The notes: generated from the sequence alone by a model not told the origin. A stretch of 64,000 nucleotides of DNA from Shewanella mangrovisoli (GCF_019457635.1 NZ_CP080412.1:4030001-4094000), one strand, 5' to 3'; shown: positions 1 through 7,877, counted from the stretch's first letter. Numbers and translations: made by a program.

Positions 1-12
1 TTTATTAGCCAT
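1..12 (-). CDS. gcvT: Glycine cleavage T protein (aminomethyltransferase), first 4 codons only
   Basis: Only ATG GCT AAT AAA (M-A-N-K) lies inside the window, reading left off the edge. An AAGGGAT ribosome site sits just before the ATG. The call rests on this N-terminus, which fits gammaproteobacterial GcvT, and on gene order: ubiH-ubiI followed by gcvT is the arrangement known from E. coli. GcvT transfers the methylene carbon from lipoyl-GcvH to tetrahydrofolate during glycine breakdown in the cytosol. The body of the gene is not visible, so the identity is inferred mostly from context. Confidence 0.65.
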
Positions 13-228
13 TGTTATCCCTTTTTTGCGGCCTTTTTCAGGTCTCTGCCTAGCGTAGGGTGATACAAATCCGGCTAAATATCTGGCTAATCGGCATTTC
101 ACTTCCACGATGCATCAATTTGAAAGGGGTTCTTTCGGTCTCAATGCGTCTGTCACTGCAACGCCTGATTCGCTCTGAATTGATCAGATATTTATCGTGA
201 TTGGTATAAGTACTAGGGTCTAAAATGC
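13..228 (-). promoter_or_regulatory. Long 5' leader of gcvT (about 216 nt), possible RNA regulator
   Basis: A perfect TATAAT on the minus strand (235-240) predicts a transcript start near 228, leaving about 216 nt before the gcvT ATG. A leader of this size before gcvT often holds a glycine riboswitch in other bacteria. I looked for the conserved GGAGAG core and a CTCAGGT-AAAAGGAC end and found only weak resemblances (GAGACCGAAAGAACC near 130-144), so I do not call a riboswitch. The rest of the 400-base gap up to ubiI holds no ORF that I can support. Confidence 0.4.
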
Positions 229-234
229 GGCGAA

Positions 235-240
235 ATTATA
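235..240 (-). promoter_or_regulatory. -10 box of the gcvT promoter
   Basis: TATAAT read on the minus strand is a perfect sigma-70 -10 hexamer in the gap between ubiI and gcvT. The -35 region is poor (GTATAC or TGTATA at 17-18 bp), suggesting an activated promoter. It would let gcvT be transcribed separately from the ubi genes upstream. Confidence 0.45.
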
Positions 241-410
241 CCTTGCGTCACAAATTTGTATACAGGAGATTTTTCTAATCCGAAGCCAGTGTCATTAGAT
301 TTTCTCATCTTCAACATGTAATTTTTTTACATACGAAAGCGAGATTTGCGCAGCCTGCAATCAAATCGCTGATATTATCAGCAATTATGATTACATTAGC
401 GCAACCGAGG

Positions 411-1634
411 CTAGCGACATAACTTGGGGAGTGAGGACTTATTGCCCATGGCCTGTTGCATGAACACTGTTTTCAGCCCAGCGACATTATCAACCAGGTT
501 GAGTCCCAGATCGCGAATGGCTTTTTTAAGGGGATTGCTCCCCTCGAACAGACGCTTAAAGCCTTCCATCGCCGCAATCATCTCCATCGCATCGGCCTTT
601 CGCCAACGCTCAAGGGCGCGCAGCTGGGCATAATCACCGATATCTTTACCCGCATCGTGTAGCTCGCCGATGACTTCGATAATGCTGGCGGCATCGAGGA
701 AGCCTAAGTTTACCCCTTGGCCAGCTAATGGATGGATGGTGTGGGCCGCATCCCCCGCGAGCACCAAACGGTGGCGGGCAAAATGACGAGCGTAGCGCAT
801 CCGCAGCGGGAAGGCATGACGTTCACTTTCAAGCTTGCAAATGCCAAGGCGGCCATCGAAGGCGGCGGTGAGATTGCGCTCGAACTGCTCTGGCGCCATC
901 TCGAGTAACTCGTTGGCGCGCTCAGGCGGCACTGACCAGACAATCGAGCAGAGGTTTTCTTCATATAAAGGTAAGAAGGCCAGCGGGCCATCCTGCAAAA
1001 ATACTTGTCGGGCAGTGGCAAGGTGCGGCATTTCGCTGCGAATGGTCGCCACGATCGCATGGTGGCCATAATCCCAGAAGGTTAACGGGATCTTACATTG
1101 TTCGCGCACCCAAGAATTAGCACCATCGGCGGCAATCACGAGTGCGGCGCTGACACTTTCGATTTCAGCATCGGCACCATTGGCTAAGGTCAACCAAGCT
1201 TCGCGTTCACCAAAGGCGATACGCTCTATGCGTTGGTTTTCGATATGGGTGATATTATCAAATTCACTGGCACGCTTGGCGAGGGCGTAGCTGATGGCAT
1301 CATTTTCGATAATCGCGCCAAGGCTAGGCTCACTGATGCTGCTGGCATCGAAGGCAATTTTGCCAAAGCCGTCTTTATCCCATACCGCCATTTTTTGATA
1401 GGGCGTCGCGCGGCTGGCATCGACATAGTGCCAAGCGCCGAGGTGCTCGAGCAAACGTTGGCTCGCCTTATTGATGGCGCTGACCCTAAGCCTTGGCTCA
1501 CCGCTCACGGCTTGGGTGCTTTGGGCATCGATCACGACGACATTCAAGTTGGCCTGCGCCAATCCTATCGCGGTGGCGAGTCCCACCATGCCGCCACCCA
1601 CAATGGCAATGTCATAGGCTTGTGAACTTAACAT
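411..1634 (-). CDS. ubiI: FAD-dependent 2-octaprenylphenol hydroxylase
   Basis: Class A flavin monooxygenase of ubiquinone synthesis, which adds the C5 hydroxyl to the polyprenylphenol ring. It works with the membrane-associated Ubi complex. The 407-residue protein opens with a Rossmann FAD motif (IVGGGMVG, about residues 11-18). It has the mid-protein DG motif (AADGANSW) and the C-terminal GD motif (LAGDAAHTIHPLAGQG, near residue 293) that contacts the FAD ribityl chain. It follows ubiH by 36 bases on the same strand, as in E. coli, so co-transcription is likely. UbiH, UbiI and UbiF are close paralogues; position next to ubiH supports UbiI (formerly VisC), but exact regiospecificity is inferred. 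Confidence 0.88.
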   Translation of the reverse strand: MLSSQAYDIAIVGGGMVGLATAIGLAQANLNVVVIDAQSTQAVSGEPRLRVSAINKASQRLLEHLGAWHYVDASRATPYQKMAVWDKDGFGKIAFDASSISEPSLGAIIENDAISYALAKRASEFDNITHIENQRIERIAFGEREAWLTLANGADAEIESVSAALVIAADGANSWVREQCKIPLTFWDYGHHAIVATIRSEMPHLATARQVFLQDGPLAFLPLYEENLCSIVWSVPPERANELLEMAPEQFERNLTAAFDGRLGICKLESERHAFPLRMRYARHFARHRLVLAGDAAHTIHPLAGQGVNLGFLDAASIIEVIGELHDAGKDIGDYAQLRALERWRKADAMEMIAAMEGFKRLFEGSNPLKKAIRDLGLNLVDNVAGLKTVFMQQAMGNKSSLPKLCR

Positions 1635-1670
1635 GGGTACATCCTTTTCGCGTTGCGATACCAGTAATGA

Positions 1671-2909
1671 TTATTTCCAGCCCATCGCCTTCTGCGCGAC
1701 GGGGGTTTTCAGTGGCGGGAACCAAGATAACAGACGCAATCCCAGATTACGTCCAAGGGCCAAGGGCCAATATTGGTTAGAGAAGCCACGGACTAAAAAT
1801 TCAATATTGCGAATAGTGCTGTTTCTATCCACCTCACGCGCCTGTAAATAGCCATGGGTGACGGCGACACCGCCGATTTCCTCACCCTGCGCCAGCGCGC
1901 GTTGCAGCACATCGAGCAGACTGACGACATCCCGAAGACCCAAGTTAAACCCTTGCCCCGCAATCGGATGCAGAGTCTGGGAGGCATTGCCGATAAACAC
2001 GCATCTATGGTGAATTGGCCTTGGCATGTAGGACAGGTTTAACGGATAAGCATGGCGCTCGCTGACGTCGATAAACTGCCCGGCGCGATAGCCAAAGGCA
2101 TGCTGCAGCGCCGCTAAAAACTCGGCCTTGGGCGCAGTGAGCATCGCTTGGGCACGGCTATCGTCGAGTGCCCAGACGAGGGATAAACGCGGTTGGCCTT
2201 GGCTATCTGCCATCGGTAATAATGCCAGTGGGCCCGTCTCGGTAAAGCGTTCGTAGGCCCAGTGCTGATGCGGCTTATCGGTTTGTAGATTAGCGATAAT
2301 CGCGGTTTGCTCAAACGCCACTTGGGTGATGGGCAAATTAAAACTGCTGCGCACCTTAGACTGCAAGCCATCGGCGGCGACCACCAACTTAGCGCAAATC
2401 CGCTCGCCGGAATCCAGCACCAACATGTGGCTGTCGATATCGGGGATTAACTCTGACAGTTTGGCAGGGCAAAAGAGCTTAACCTGAGTCTTGTGAAGCT
2501 CGCTAAACAGCACTTGGCCGACCCTTTCAAGCTCGACGACTTGCCCCAGCGCATCTAAGTGAAACTGACTGGCGTTGAGTTCCGTCATGCCAAAATGGCC
2601 GCGATCGGATACGTGGATATCCTTAATCGCCGTGCCTAAATGCGCCAGTTTCGGCCATAAACCTAAACGGGATAACTCGAAGATGGAACCATGGGCAATG
2701 GCGATGGAGCGAGCGTCAAAGCCGGGATGGCTGTTATCGGGAAGATGCGCCTCGATTAAGGCAATAGATAAAGGTTTTTCAGTGCCAGACAAACGCGCTA
2801 AGGCCAGCGCCAGGGTCGCCCCCGCCATGGCGCCACCAACAATGGCAATATCGACATTTTGAACTGAATTATCCATGTGCTCTGCTACCGTCATGGGGTT
2901 CTCATTCAA
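1671..2909 (-). CDS. ubiH: 2-octaprenyl-6-methoxyphenol hydroxylase
   Basis: Second flavin monooxygenase of the ubiquinone pathway, hydroxylating C1 of the ring. The 412-residue ORF carries the FAD motif IVGGAMAGATLALAL (about residues 23-37), the DG motif (AADGLQSKVRSS) and a GD-equivalent FIGNASQTLHPIAGQGFNL, where Asn replaces the usual Asp exactly as in E. coli UbiH. This separates it from the UbiI paralogue next door. E. coli UbiH is about 392 residues and starts close to the FAD motif, so translation may begin at an internal Met (positions 6 or 12); none has a strong ribosome site. It sits between ygfB and ubiI; the pepP gene found between ygfB and ubiH in E. coli is absent. Confidence 0.9.
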   Translation of the reverse strand: MNENPMTVAEHMDNSVQNVDIAIVGGAMAGATLALALARLSGTEKPLSIALIEAHLPDNSHPGFDARSIAIAHGSIFELSRLGLWPKLAHLGTAIKDIHVSDRGHFGMTELNASQFHLDALGQVVELERVGQVLFSELHKTQVKLFCPAKLSELIPDIDSHMLVLDSGERICAKLVVAADGLQSKVRSSFNLPITQVAFEQTAIIANLQTDKPHQHWAYERFTETGPLALLPMADSQGQPRLSLVWALDDSRAQAMLTAPKAEFLAALQHAFGYRAGQFIDVSERHAYPLNLSYMPRPIHHRCVFIGNASQTLHPIAGQGFNLGLRDVVSLLDVLQRALAQGEEIGGVAVTHGYLQAREVDRNSTIRNIEFLVRGFSNQYWPLALGRNLGLRLLSWFPPLKTPVAQKAMGWK

Positions 2910-2966
2910 GCTATGGCATGGCTAAAAGCGTTTCGCCATCAGGATGTTAGATTTGAAACTCATTAA

Positions 2967-2985
2967 AGGCGGAATGATTCCGCCT
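2967..2985 (-). terminator. Small hairpin between ygfB and ubiH
   Basis: AGGCGGAAT and ATTCCGCCT form a perfect 9-bp stem around one base (shortest real loop will open a few pairs). On the minus strand it is followed by TTTAATG, a weak U-tract. It may be a partial terminator or processing site after ygfB. Confidence 0.4.
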
Positions 2986-2998
2986 CTCTCGTTAGTGA

Positions 2999-3574
2999 TT
3001 AATGGATCACCGCTGGATCGTCGCCTTCACCGTGGCTCGGCTCGGGGCCAAACTCGGAGTAACACATAATGGCGGCGATACGCACAAATTCTAGTAGCTC
3101 GATATAAGCCGTTTCCGATTCTTCATCATCAGCCACATCGAATTCGACCTGAGCGATCTCGGCCAGATCTTTAATCACTTCACGCACTTCGGCCGAGGCT
3201 TTATTCAGCTTAGGCTGGATAATCGCGATGCCGGTTAAAAAGCTTTGCGTCCACAGGGATAAGGCCTCAACCCGTTGACTTAAAGGCTCTTCCTCTTCAG
3301 GAAGCAGTGGCATAAAGCCAAACTCAAAATCACCTAAACGAGCAACCGAGTCTTGGAATAGCTCACACACCAATTGATGCAGAGGCGCCGGTAAAGGCTG
3401 ACCATCATTCATCAGGTCAAATAAAGGTTTAATCCACAGATCGCCAGTTTGCTCTACGCCACCGCAGATTAACCCCACAAGGGCACCGTGCACTTCCACG
3501 GGATGCTGACCAATTTCAGCCGCATCGAGGGCGATTTTTAAGCTGTCGATACGTAACGAAGGAGGGGTCGCCAT
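2999..3574 (-). CDS. ygfB: UPF0149 family protein YgfB
   Basis: Member of the YgfB/YecA-like UPF0149 family, about 191 residues, a small acidic helical cytosolic protein. In Pseudomonas a YgfB homologue acts as a repressor of programmed-death and beta-lactamase genes; the role here is not established. An in-frame TTG lies at 3586, but the ATG at 3574 has GGAA about ten bases upstream and gives the length usual for the family. The protein is rich in Glu and Asp near the C terminus (EFDVADDEESETAY). It leads the ygfB-ubiH-ubiI run and is divergent from zapA, as in E. coli. Confidence 0.88.
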   Translation of the reverse strand: MATPPSLRIDSLKIALDAAEIGQHPVEVHGALVGLICGGVEQTGDLWIKPLFDLMNDGQPLPAPLHQLVCELFQDSVARLGDFEFGFMPLLPEEEEPLSQRVEALSLWTQSFLTGIAIIQPKLNKASAEVREVIKDLAEIAQVEFDVADDEESETAYIELLEFVRIAAIMCYSEFGPEPSHGEGDDPAVIH

Positions 3575-3799
3575 ATCAGGTTCCAATCAGAATTTTCCAG
3601 CAGCAATGCTAGCAGAGATAAAGACTTGAACCAACTCTGATCCGGCATTCTTGGGGGCGAAGATAAAAATTCCGGCAACTGCTCACACAAGCAGCAAACA
3701 AAACGGCGAATGTGCAATCCATCGGCGGCTCACCTTGCACTTTTAATATCAGCCCTATATAGTCCGCCCTATCGATGCCAACGAAAGGATCATCTTCGA

Positions 3800-4102
3800 A
3801 TGAGTAATAGTGCAGTTGAAATCACCCTGCTAGGGCGCACCTACTCTATCGCCTGCCCGAAAGGTCAGGAAGATGCCCTACGCGTTGTGGCGCAAGGTGT
3901 TGAGCAACAGCTCATCTCGATGAAAAATCGCACCAACAGCTTAAGCCGCGAAGAAATTGCCATTATGGCGGCGCTGAATATTGGACACGAGTTGTACCAA
4001 GAAAAACAAAAGAATAAGCACTATATGAAACAAATGGATGACCGCATCAGCCTGTTGCAGTCAACCTTGGAAAACGCCTTAGTTGAGCGTTCAACCAAAT
4101 AG
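3800..4102 (+). CDS. zapA: Cell division protein ZapA
   Basis: FtsZ-associated protein that bundles FtsZ protofilaments at the division ring. The 100-residue product starts MSNSAVEITLLGRTYSI, matching the N-terminal globular ZapA domain, and ends in a long helix expected to form the tetrameric coiled coil (EIAIMAALNIGHELYQEK onward). The open frame extends upstream to 3710, but the ATG at 3800 has AAAGGAT ten bases before it and matches the family start. The order zapA, 6S RNA, fau is the conserved gammaproteobacterial arrangement. Confidence 0.93.
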   Translation: MSNSAVEITLLGRTYSIACPKGQEDALRVVAQGVEQQLISMKNRTNSLSREEIAIMAALNIGHELYQEKQKNKHYMKQMDDRISLLQSTLENALVERSTK

Positions 4103-4175
4103 ATTTAGACTGTGCCACTCGGTGCCAAGCACCATCTATCTGAGAAGAGTTGCACAGTGAATGGCTAAACTGGCC

Positions 4176-4181
4176 TATACT
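4176..4181 (+). promoter_or_regulatory. Candidate -10 box upstream of 6S RNA
   Basis: TATACT is a five-of-six match to the sigma-70 -10 hexamer and lies about 32 bases before the estimated mature 5' end. This fits a longer precursor. A TTGCAC word at 4150 is 20 bases away, longer than the usual spacer, so the -35 is uncertain. Confidence 0.35.
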
Positions 4182-4212
4182 TTTTAAGCCAAGATTTTAG
4201 CGATTCAATACC

Positions 4213-4402
4213 GTTTTTGCTCCCTGGGGTGCAGGCCAACTGGTAATGTCCCTGTGCCGATAATTTTGATCTCAGGGTGAATGCTTTACTGACATTGAGC
4301 ATGCTCGGCTCGTACCGAGAAGCCTTAGGAGGTAATCATTTACCCGCCTTGAACCTACGGTTCAAGGGCTACACCGGTAGCGGCATTCTGGGGAGCATCT
4401 TA
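4213..4402 (+). ncRNA. ssrS: 6S RNA
   Basis: Small RNA that mimics an open promoter and binds sigma-70 RNA polymerase during stationary phase. The conserved core words are present in order: TGAGCATGCTCGG, then CCGAGAAGCCTTA, then CCTTGAACC paired with GGTTCAAGGG. The closing stem pairs GCTCCC near 4219 with GGGAGC near 4391. It lies between zapA and fau, the standard location of ssrS. The ends are estimates from the closing stem, good to within a few bases. The 3' end lies within about five bases of the fau start codon, so the two are probably processed from one transcript. Confidence 0.93.
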
Positions 4403-4405
4403 TTC

Positions 4406-5107
4406 ATGTCTATCACTTCACCTGTCTCGAACACTTCGGCCCCAACAGTCAAGGGGCCACACGGCAATCAGTCTGCAATTGATACCCAGTCGCTAAGCCC
4501 AAATCTAAGCCCAACGCTAAGCCCAACACTAAGTCGCGCCGAATTGCGTAAACAGATCCGCTTGGCTCGCCGCTCGCTTTCGTTAGAAGAGCAGGCAGAG
4601 GCAAGCCTTGCCGCAGGTCAGCGAATGCTCGAAAAACTGAGCACGCTGAATGCCCAGCATGTAGCACTTTACCTCACCCACGATGGTGAACTGGCTACCG
4701 CTCCGCTTATCAAAGCGCTTTGGCAACAGGGGATTCACACCTATCTGCCACGGCTCCACCCTTTTAATGCAGGGCAATTATTGTTTTTGCATTACCACGC
4801 CGACTCGCCAATGCTGCCGAATCAATTTGGCATTTTAGAGCCTAAGTTGGATGTGCGCGCTGTGATGCCGATTGAACGGCTCGATGTGGTGATCACCCCA
4901 CTGGTTGCCTTTGATATCAAAGGTAATCGCATGGGCATGGGCGGCGGCTATTACGACAGAACGCTTGCCAATTGGCACGCCAAAGGTAAACCTCTGCCTA
5001 TGGGTTACGCCCATGATTGCCAGCAAGTCACAGCCCTGCCCTGCGAGCATTGGGATGTGCCCTTACCGACGATTATCACCCCAAGCCGCGAATGGCGGTT
5101 CGACTAG
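4406..5107 (+). CDS. fau: 5-formyltetrahydrofolate cyclo-ligase with extended N-terminus
   Basis: ATP-dependent enzyme converting 5-formyl-THF to 5,10-methenyl-THF. The core aligns well with E. coli YgfA: LRKQIRLARRSLS, then EPKLDVRAVMPIERLDVV, then the nucleotide/folate loop GNRMGMGGGYYDRTLANW, then GYAHDCQQV. The ATG at 4406 gives 233 residues against about 182 in E. coli. The extra 45 or so N-terminal residues are low complexity and include a four-residue repeat (SPNL, SPTL, SPTL) coded by a 12-bp DNA repeat. The frame stays open back to 4277 through the 6S RNA gene, so that upstream part is not coding. The tail may be poorly conserved spacer; no signal peptide is visible. Confidence 0.9.
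   Translation: MSITSPVSNTSAPTVKGPHGNQSAIDTQSLSPNLSPTLSPTLSRAELRKQIRLARRSLSLEEQAEASLAAGQRMLEKLSTLNAQHVALYLTHDGELATAPLIKALWQQGIHTYLPRLHPFNAGQLLFLHYHADSPMLPNQFGILEPKLDVRAVMPIERLDVVITPLVAFDIKGNRMGMGGGYYDRTLANWHAKGKPLPMGYAHDCQQVTALPCEHWDVPLPTIITPSREWRFD
4493..4533 (+). repeat. 12-bp tandem repeat inside the fau 5' end
   Basis: Three full units and one partial unit of CTAAGCCCAANN (starting at 4493, 4505, 4517 and 4529). They encode the serine/proline repeat in the extra N-terminal segment of Fau. Being a multiple of three, copy-number change would keep the frame. Confidence 0.85.
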
Positions 5108-5116
5108 GTCGTTTAG

Positions 5117-5224
5117 TTGAATCAGCCGAGTCATTCGGCTAAGCCCTATGACTCAACTTAGCCCAGTTATTCGTTTAAACCCTGCTAATCGTTTAAATCC
5201 AGTGACTTTTTTAAACCCAGTACT
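5117..5224 (+). repeat. Degenerate 18-nt tandem repeat, six units, between fau and folM
   Basis: Six consecutive 18-base units start at 5117, 5135, 5153, 5171, 5189 and 5207. Aligned columns show T at position 1, T at 6, A at 8 and C at 11 in all six. C at 10 and 12, G at 14 and T at 15 each occur in five of six. The approximate consensus is TCGNNTAAGCCCAGTNAN. One frame reads as degenerate six-residue repeats around Lys-Pro-Ser, but is broken by stops. The word CTAAGCCC is shared with the 12-bp repeat inside fau. Confidence 0.75.
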
Positions 5225-5252
5225 TGATTAAGTTCACTGCTATCAAGCGGCT

Positions 5253-5972
5253 TTACTTTAAATGCCGCCCACCATCGACATTGTGGCTACGCCCTGTGAC
5301 GTAGCGGCTCGCCAATAGATAATCCACTAAGGCGATAATCTCCTGATTTCCAGCTTCTTTTGGCAAGATGGCCTTAGCCAAGGTCTTTTGCCGATAGGCC
5401 TCATCATCGCTTGGATTAAAGAGGATCATTGCCGGCGCAATCGCATTGACTTTGACCTCAGGTGCCAATTGCGCCGCAAAGGATAAGGTTAAGTTATCCA
5501 GTGCCGCCTTGCTGGCCGCGTAAGCCATGTGCTTGGCACTGCCCTTTTCGGCAACATAATCGGTGAAATGAATAATATCGCTGGCACCAATCTCGCCCTC
5601 GGCTCCCGCTCGCAGCTGCTGGGCTAAGGCCAAGTTCATTTGATAGGGCACGCTCACATGCACCTGCATCATGCGCTGCATGACTTCATGGGCGGCAAGG
5701 CTTGGGCTGTTGTCTGGCAGCCAGTCAGAGGCGTTATGGATAATGGCGCGGATTTTAGGGTATTGGCTCAATTGCTCAATCAGGGTTTGCAGCTGCGCAT
5801 TATCGTAGAAGTCGCATTGGATTAGAGTCGCACCCAAAGACTGCAACTCATCGATGCTGGGATAATGGCTGCGATAGGTGCCAATCACCTTGTGCCCTTG
5901 GGCGAGCAAGTGTTTCGCGAGGGCGTAGCCGATGCGTTTACCCACACCTGTGATAATAATGGGAGCTGTCAT
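5253..5972 (-). CDS. folM: Dihydromonapterin reductase / dihydrofolate reductase FolM
   Basis: Short-chain dehydrogenase that reduces dihydromonapterin (and weakly dihydrofolate) with NADPH. The protein has the SDR cofactor loop ITGVGKRIGYALAKHL, the HNASDW segment corresponding to the NNAS motif, and the YAASKAAL active-site Tyr-x-x-x-Lys. The C-terminal YVTGRSHNVDGG is typical of FolM. The chosen ATG at 5972 has CAGGA just upstream and gives 239 residues, close to E. coli FolM (240). The open frame extends to 6023. It lies near fau, also folate-related, but on the opposite strand. Confidence 0.88.
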   Translation of the reverse strand: MTAPIIITGVGKRIGYALAKHLLAQGHKVIGTYRSHYPSIDELQSLGATLIQCDFYDNAQLQTLIEQLSQYPKIRAIIHNASDWLPDNSPSLAAHEVMQRMMQVHVSVPYQMNLALAQQLRAGAEGEIGASDIIHFTDYVAEKGSAKHMAYAASKAALDNLTLSFAAQLAPEVKVNAIAPAMILFNPSDDEAYRQKTLAKAILPKEAGNQEIIALVDYLLASRYVTGRSHNVDGGRHLK

Positions 5973-6182
5973 ATTCATCCTGTTATTTGCCGAGTACGGG
6001 CTTATGGGTTCAATGTAGGGCAAATCTTATTAGCCAAATCATCAATAAAACAGTGTAATACGCAGAATGTTACTGTCTTTATCATCCTGCGCCTAATCAT
6101 AAAGGCATTAAAGGCTGCATGATTTAGCTCTAAAATGATGGCGCCCGCGTATACTCAAGGCCAGCTTAATCGAGGAAGCCCT

Positions 6183-6572
6183 ATGGAACTGCGGATTTTT
6201 TACGACGGTAATTGCCCTTTATGTAGCGCCGAAATGCGTCAGCTTAAAGCGCGCGATCCCGATGATCGCATCGAACTTGTGGATCTTAATGCCGAGCATT
6301 TTGGCGCTCGATTCGGCTATATCGATAAAGAGTACGCCAATACCATTCTTCATGGTGAAACGGCGTCGGGGGAGATTTTGCTTGGGCTCGATGTAACCTG
6401 CAAAGCTTGGGGATTAACGGGTACGCGCCCTTGGGTGCAGATGCTACGGTTGCCACTTATCAAACCTATCGCGGATTGGTGCTACCTGAGATTCGCCAAG
6501 CACAGATACCGCATCTCTTACTTACTGACGGGCAAGACGCGCTGCGACAATCAATGCCAACTGCCTAAGTAG
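6183..6572 (+). CDS. DUF393 (DCC family) thiol-disulfide-like protein
   Basis: Member of the DCC/YuxK family, thioredoxin-like small proteins of unknown partner. The 129-residue product begins MELRIFYDGNCPLCSAEM; the YDGNCPLC motif supplies the CxxC pair. A second pair (CDNQC) is at the C-terminus. The start at 6183 has GAGGAAG ten bases upstream; the frame is open to 6135. It is a single-gene unit facing mdh, with a shared hairpin between the stops. Redox function is inferred from the CxxC only. Confidence 0.82.
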   Translation: MELRIFYDGNCPLCSAEMRQLKARDPDDRIELVDLNAEHFGARFGYIDKEYANTILHGETASGEILLGLDVTCKAWGLTGTRPWVQMLRLPLIKPIADWCYLRFAKHRYRISYLLTGKTRCDNQCQLPK

Positions 6573-6610
6573 TTTTGTCCCAAGTAGGGGCTCACATTTA
6601 GCGCATAAAA

Positions 6611-6632
6611 AACGGAGCCATTAGGCTCCGTT
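6611..6632. terminator. Bidirectional terminator between the DUF393 gene and mdh
   Basis: AACGGAGCC, loop ATTA, GGCTCCGTT forms a perfect 9-bp stem. An A-run precedes it and TTCTCT follows, so the better U-tract (TTTTTTATG) is on the minus strand, ending mdh. Confidence 0.8.
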
Positions 6633-6651
6633 CTCTCATAATCCAGATAGA

Positions 6652-7587
6652 TTACTTAACGAAATCAACGCCTAGTTTGATATCGCCTTTCAGCGTATCT
6701 AACATAGAATCACGGGCGTTAGCTTCGAATGCGCTCACTTCACCGTAAGGCAGTACTTTTTCGATACCGTTTTTGCCTAACAGCACTGGTTGAGCGAAGA
6801 ATTCTGCGTGCTCGCTGCCGCCATCAACGTAAGCACATTCAACGATGTTAGCTTCGCCTTGCAGACCACGAACCAGAGACATACCGAAACGGCAAGCCGC
6901 TTGACCCATAGATAGAGTCGCGCTTCCGCCACCGGCTTTAGCTTCAACCACTTCAGTACCCGCGTTTTGGATACGCTTGGTCAGAGAAGCGACTTCTTCA
7001 TCAGAGAAAGTCACGCCTTCAACTTGAGACAGTAATGGCAGAATAGTCACACCGCTGTGGCCGCCGATGACGTTCACTTTAACGTCAGCAACGTTTAAGC
7101 CTTTTAATTCAGCGATGAAAGTTTCAGAACGGATAACGTCCAGAGTCGTCACACCGAACAGACGGTTCTTGTCGTAAACACCCGCTTTCTTCAACACTTC
7201 AGCTGCGATAGCAACAGTAGTGTTTACTGGGTTAGTAATGATACCCACTAAGGCTTTAGGGCACGTTACTGCCACTTTTTCGATCAGATTACGAACGATA
7301 CCTGCGTTGATGTTGAACAGATCTGAACGATCCATACCAGGCTTACGCGCAACACCAGCAGAAATTAGAACAACGTCAGCACCTTCCAGTGCAGGCGTTG
7401 GATCTTCACCAGCAAAACCTTTGATTTCTACCGCAGTAGGGATGTGGCTCAAGTCAACCGCAACACCCGGAGTAACCGGTGCGATATCGTATAGAGACAG
7501 TTTAGAACCCGCAGGTAATTGAGTTTTTAACAGTAGGGCGAGAGCCTGGCCGATACCACCAGCAGCACCAAGTACAGCAACTTTCAT
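6652..7587 (-). CDS. mdh: Malate dehydrogenase (NAD)
   Basis: TCA-cycle enzyme oxidising malate to oxaloacetate with NAD in the cytosol. The 311-residue protein has the N-terminal NAD loop VLGAAGGIGQALALLLK (residues 4-20), the mobile loop arginines in ARKPGMDRSDL, the ITNPVNTTV segment and the catalytic histidine in VIGGHSGVTILP. Length and sequence match gammaproteobacterial Mdh closely. GGAGAT lies seven bases before the ATG. It is divergent from argR across a 290-base region that also holds an ArcA-like word, consistent with the known anaerobic repression of mdh. Confidence 0.97.
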   Translation of the reverse strand: MKVAVLGAAGGIGQALALLLKTQLPAGSKLSLYDIAPVTPGVAVDLSHIPTAVEIKGFAGEDPTPALEGADVVLISAGVARKPGMDRSDLFNINAGIVRNLIEKVAVTCPKALVGIITNPVNTTVAIAAEVLKKAGVYDKNRLFGVTTLDVIRSETFIAELKGLNVADVKVNVIGGHSGVTILPLLSQVEGVTFSDEEVASLTKRIQNAGTEVVEAKAGGGSATLSMGQAACRFGMSLVRGLQGEANIVECAYVDGGSEHAEFFAQPVLLGKNGIEKVLPYGEVSAFEANARDSMLDTLKGDIKLGVDFVK

Positions 7588-7662
7588 AGTTATCTCCGTT
7601 ATTTCTCGGATATGTGTGACATGGATCTAATTTCCGTTGGCGTCACATTACTGGAATGTCAC

Positions 7663-7676
7663 GTTAATTTCAATTA
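7663..7676 (+). promoter_or_regulatory. Possible ArcA-like site upstream of mdh
   Basis: GTTAATTTCAATTA matches the first seven bases of the ArcA consensus GTTAATTAAATGTTA and is AT-rich after that. It is about 80 bases upstream of the mdh start. ArcA repression of mdh is known in E. coli. One short match is weak evidence. Confidence 0.3.
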
Positions 7677-7725
7677 TCCCTTAGTCGTGGAGACAAAGTT
7701 TTAGCGAAACTGAGCATTCCAATGT

Positions 7726-7739
7726 TGAATATTTACTCT
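7726..7739 (+). promoter_or_regulatory. ARG box candidate in the mdh-argR region
   Basis: TGAATATTTACTCT matches 12 of 14 positions of the ARG box core TGAATWWWWATTCA. It lies about 140 bases upstream of argR, so it fits autoregulation by ArgR. ArgR normally binds pairs of boxes three bases apart; the neighbouring half is poor. A second weaker word (11 of 14) overlaps the argR ribosome site at 7860-7873. Confidence 0.45.
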
Positions 7740-7877
7740 AGTTCAATATCAATAGCGACAACACGGCTATCTAGCCATCCGTAAATTGCATTTTTATTCA
7801 GTCATAATGGTTATTTGTTGACACTTTGACCAAAACTATTCAAAATACGCCTGTTTTTTTGAATAAAGAATAAGACT

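Noticed and set aside
85..200. Glycine riboswitch call in the gcvT leader
   Set aside because: The characteristic GGAGAG and CTCAGGT-AAAAGGAC segments are not clearly present; kept as a leader of unknown type.
4277..4405. Upstream extension of the fau reading frame
   Set aside because: It coincides with the 6S RNA, whose conserved structure explains the sequence; the open frame is by chance.
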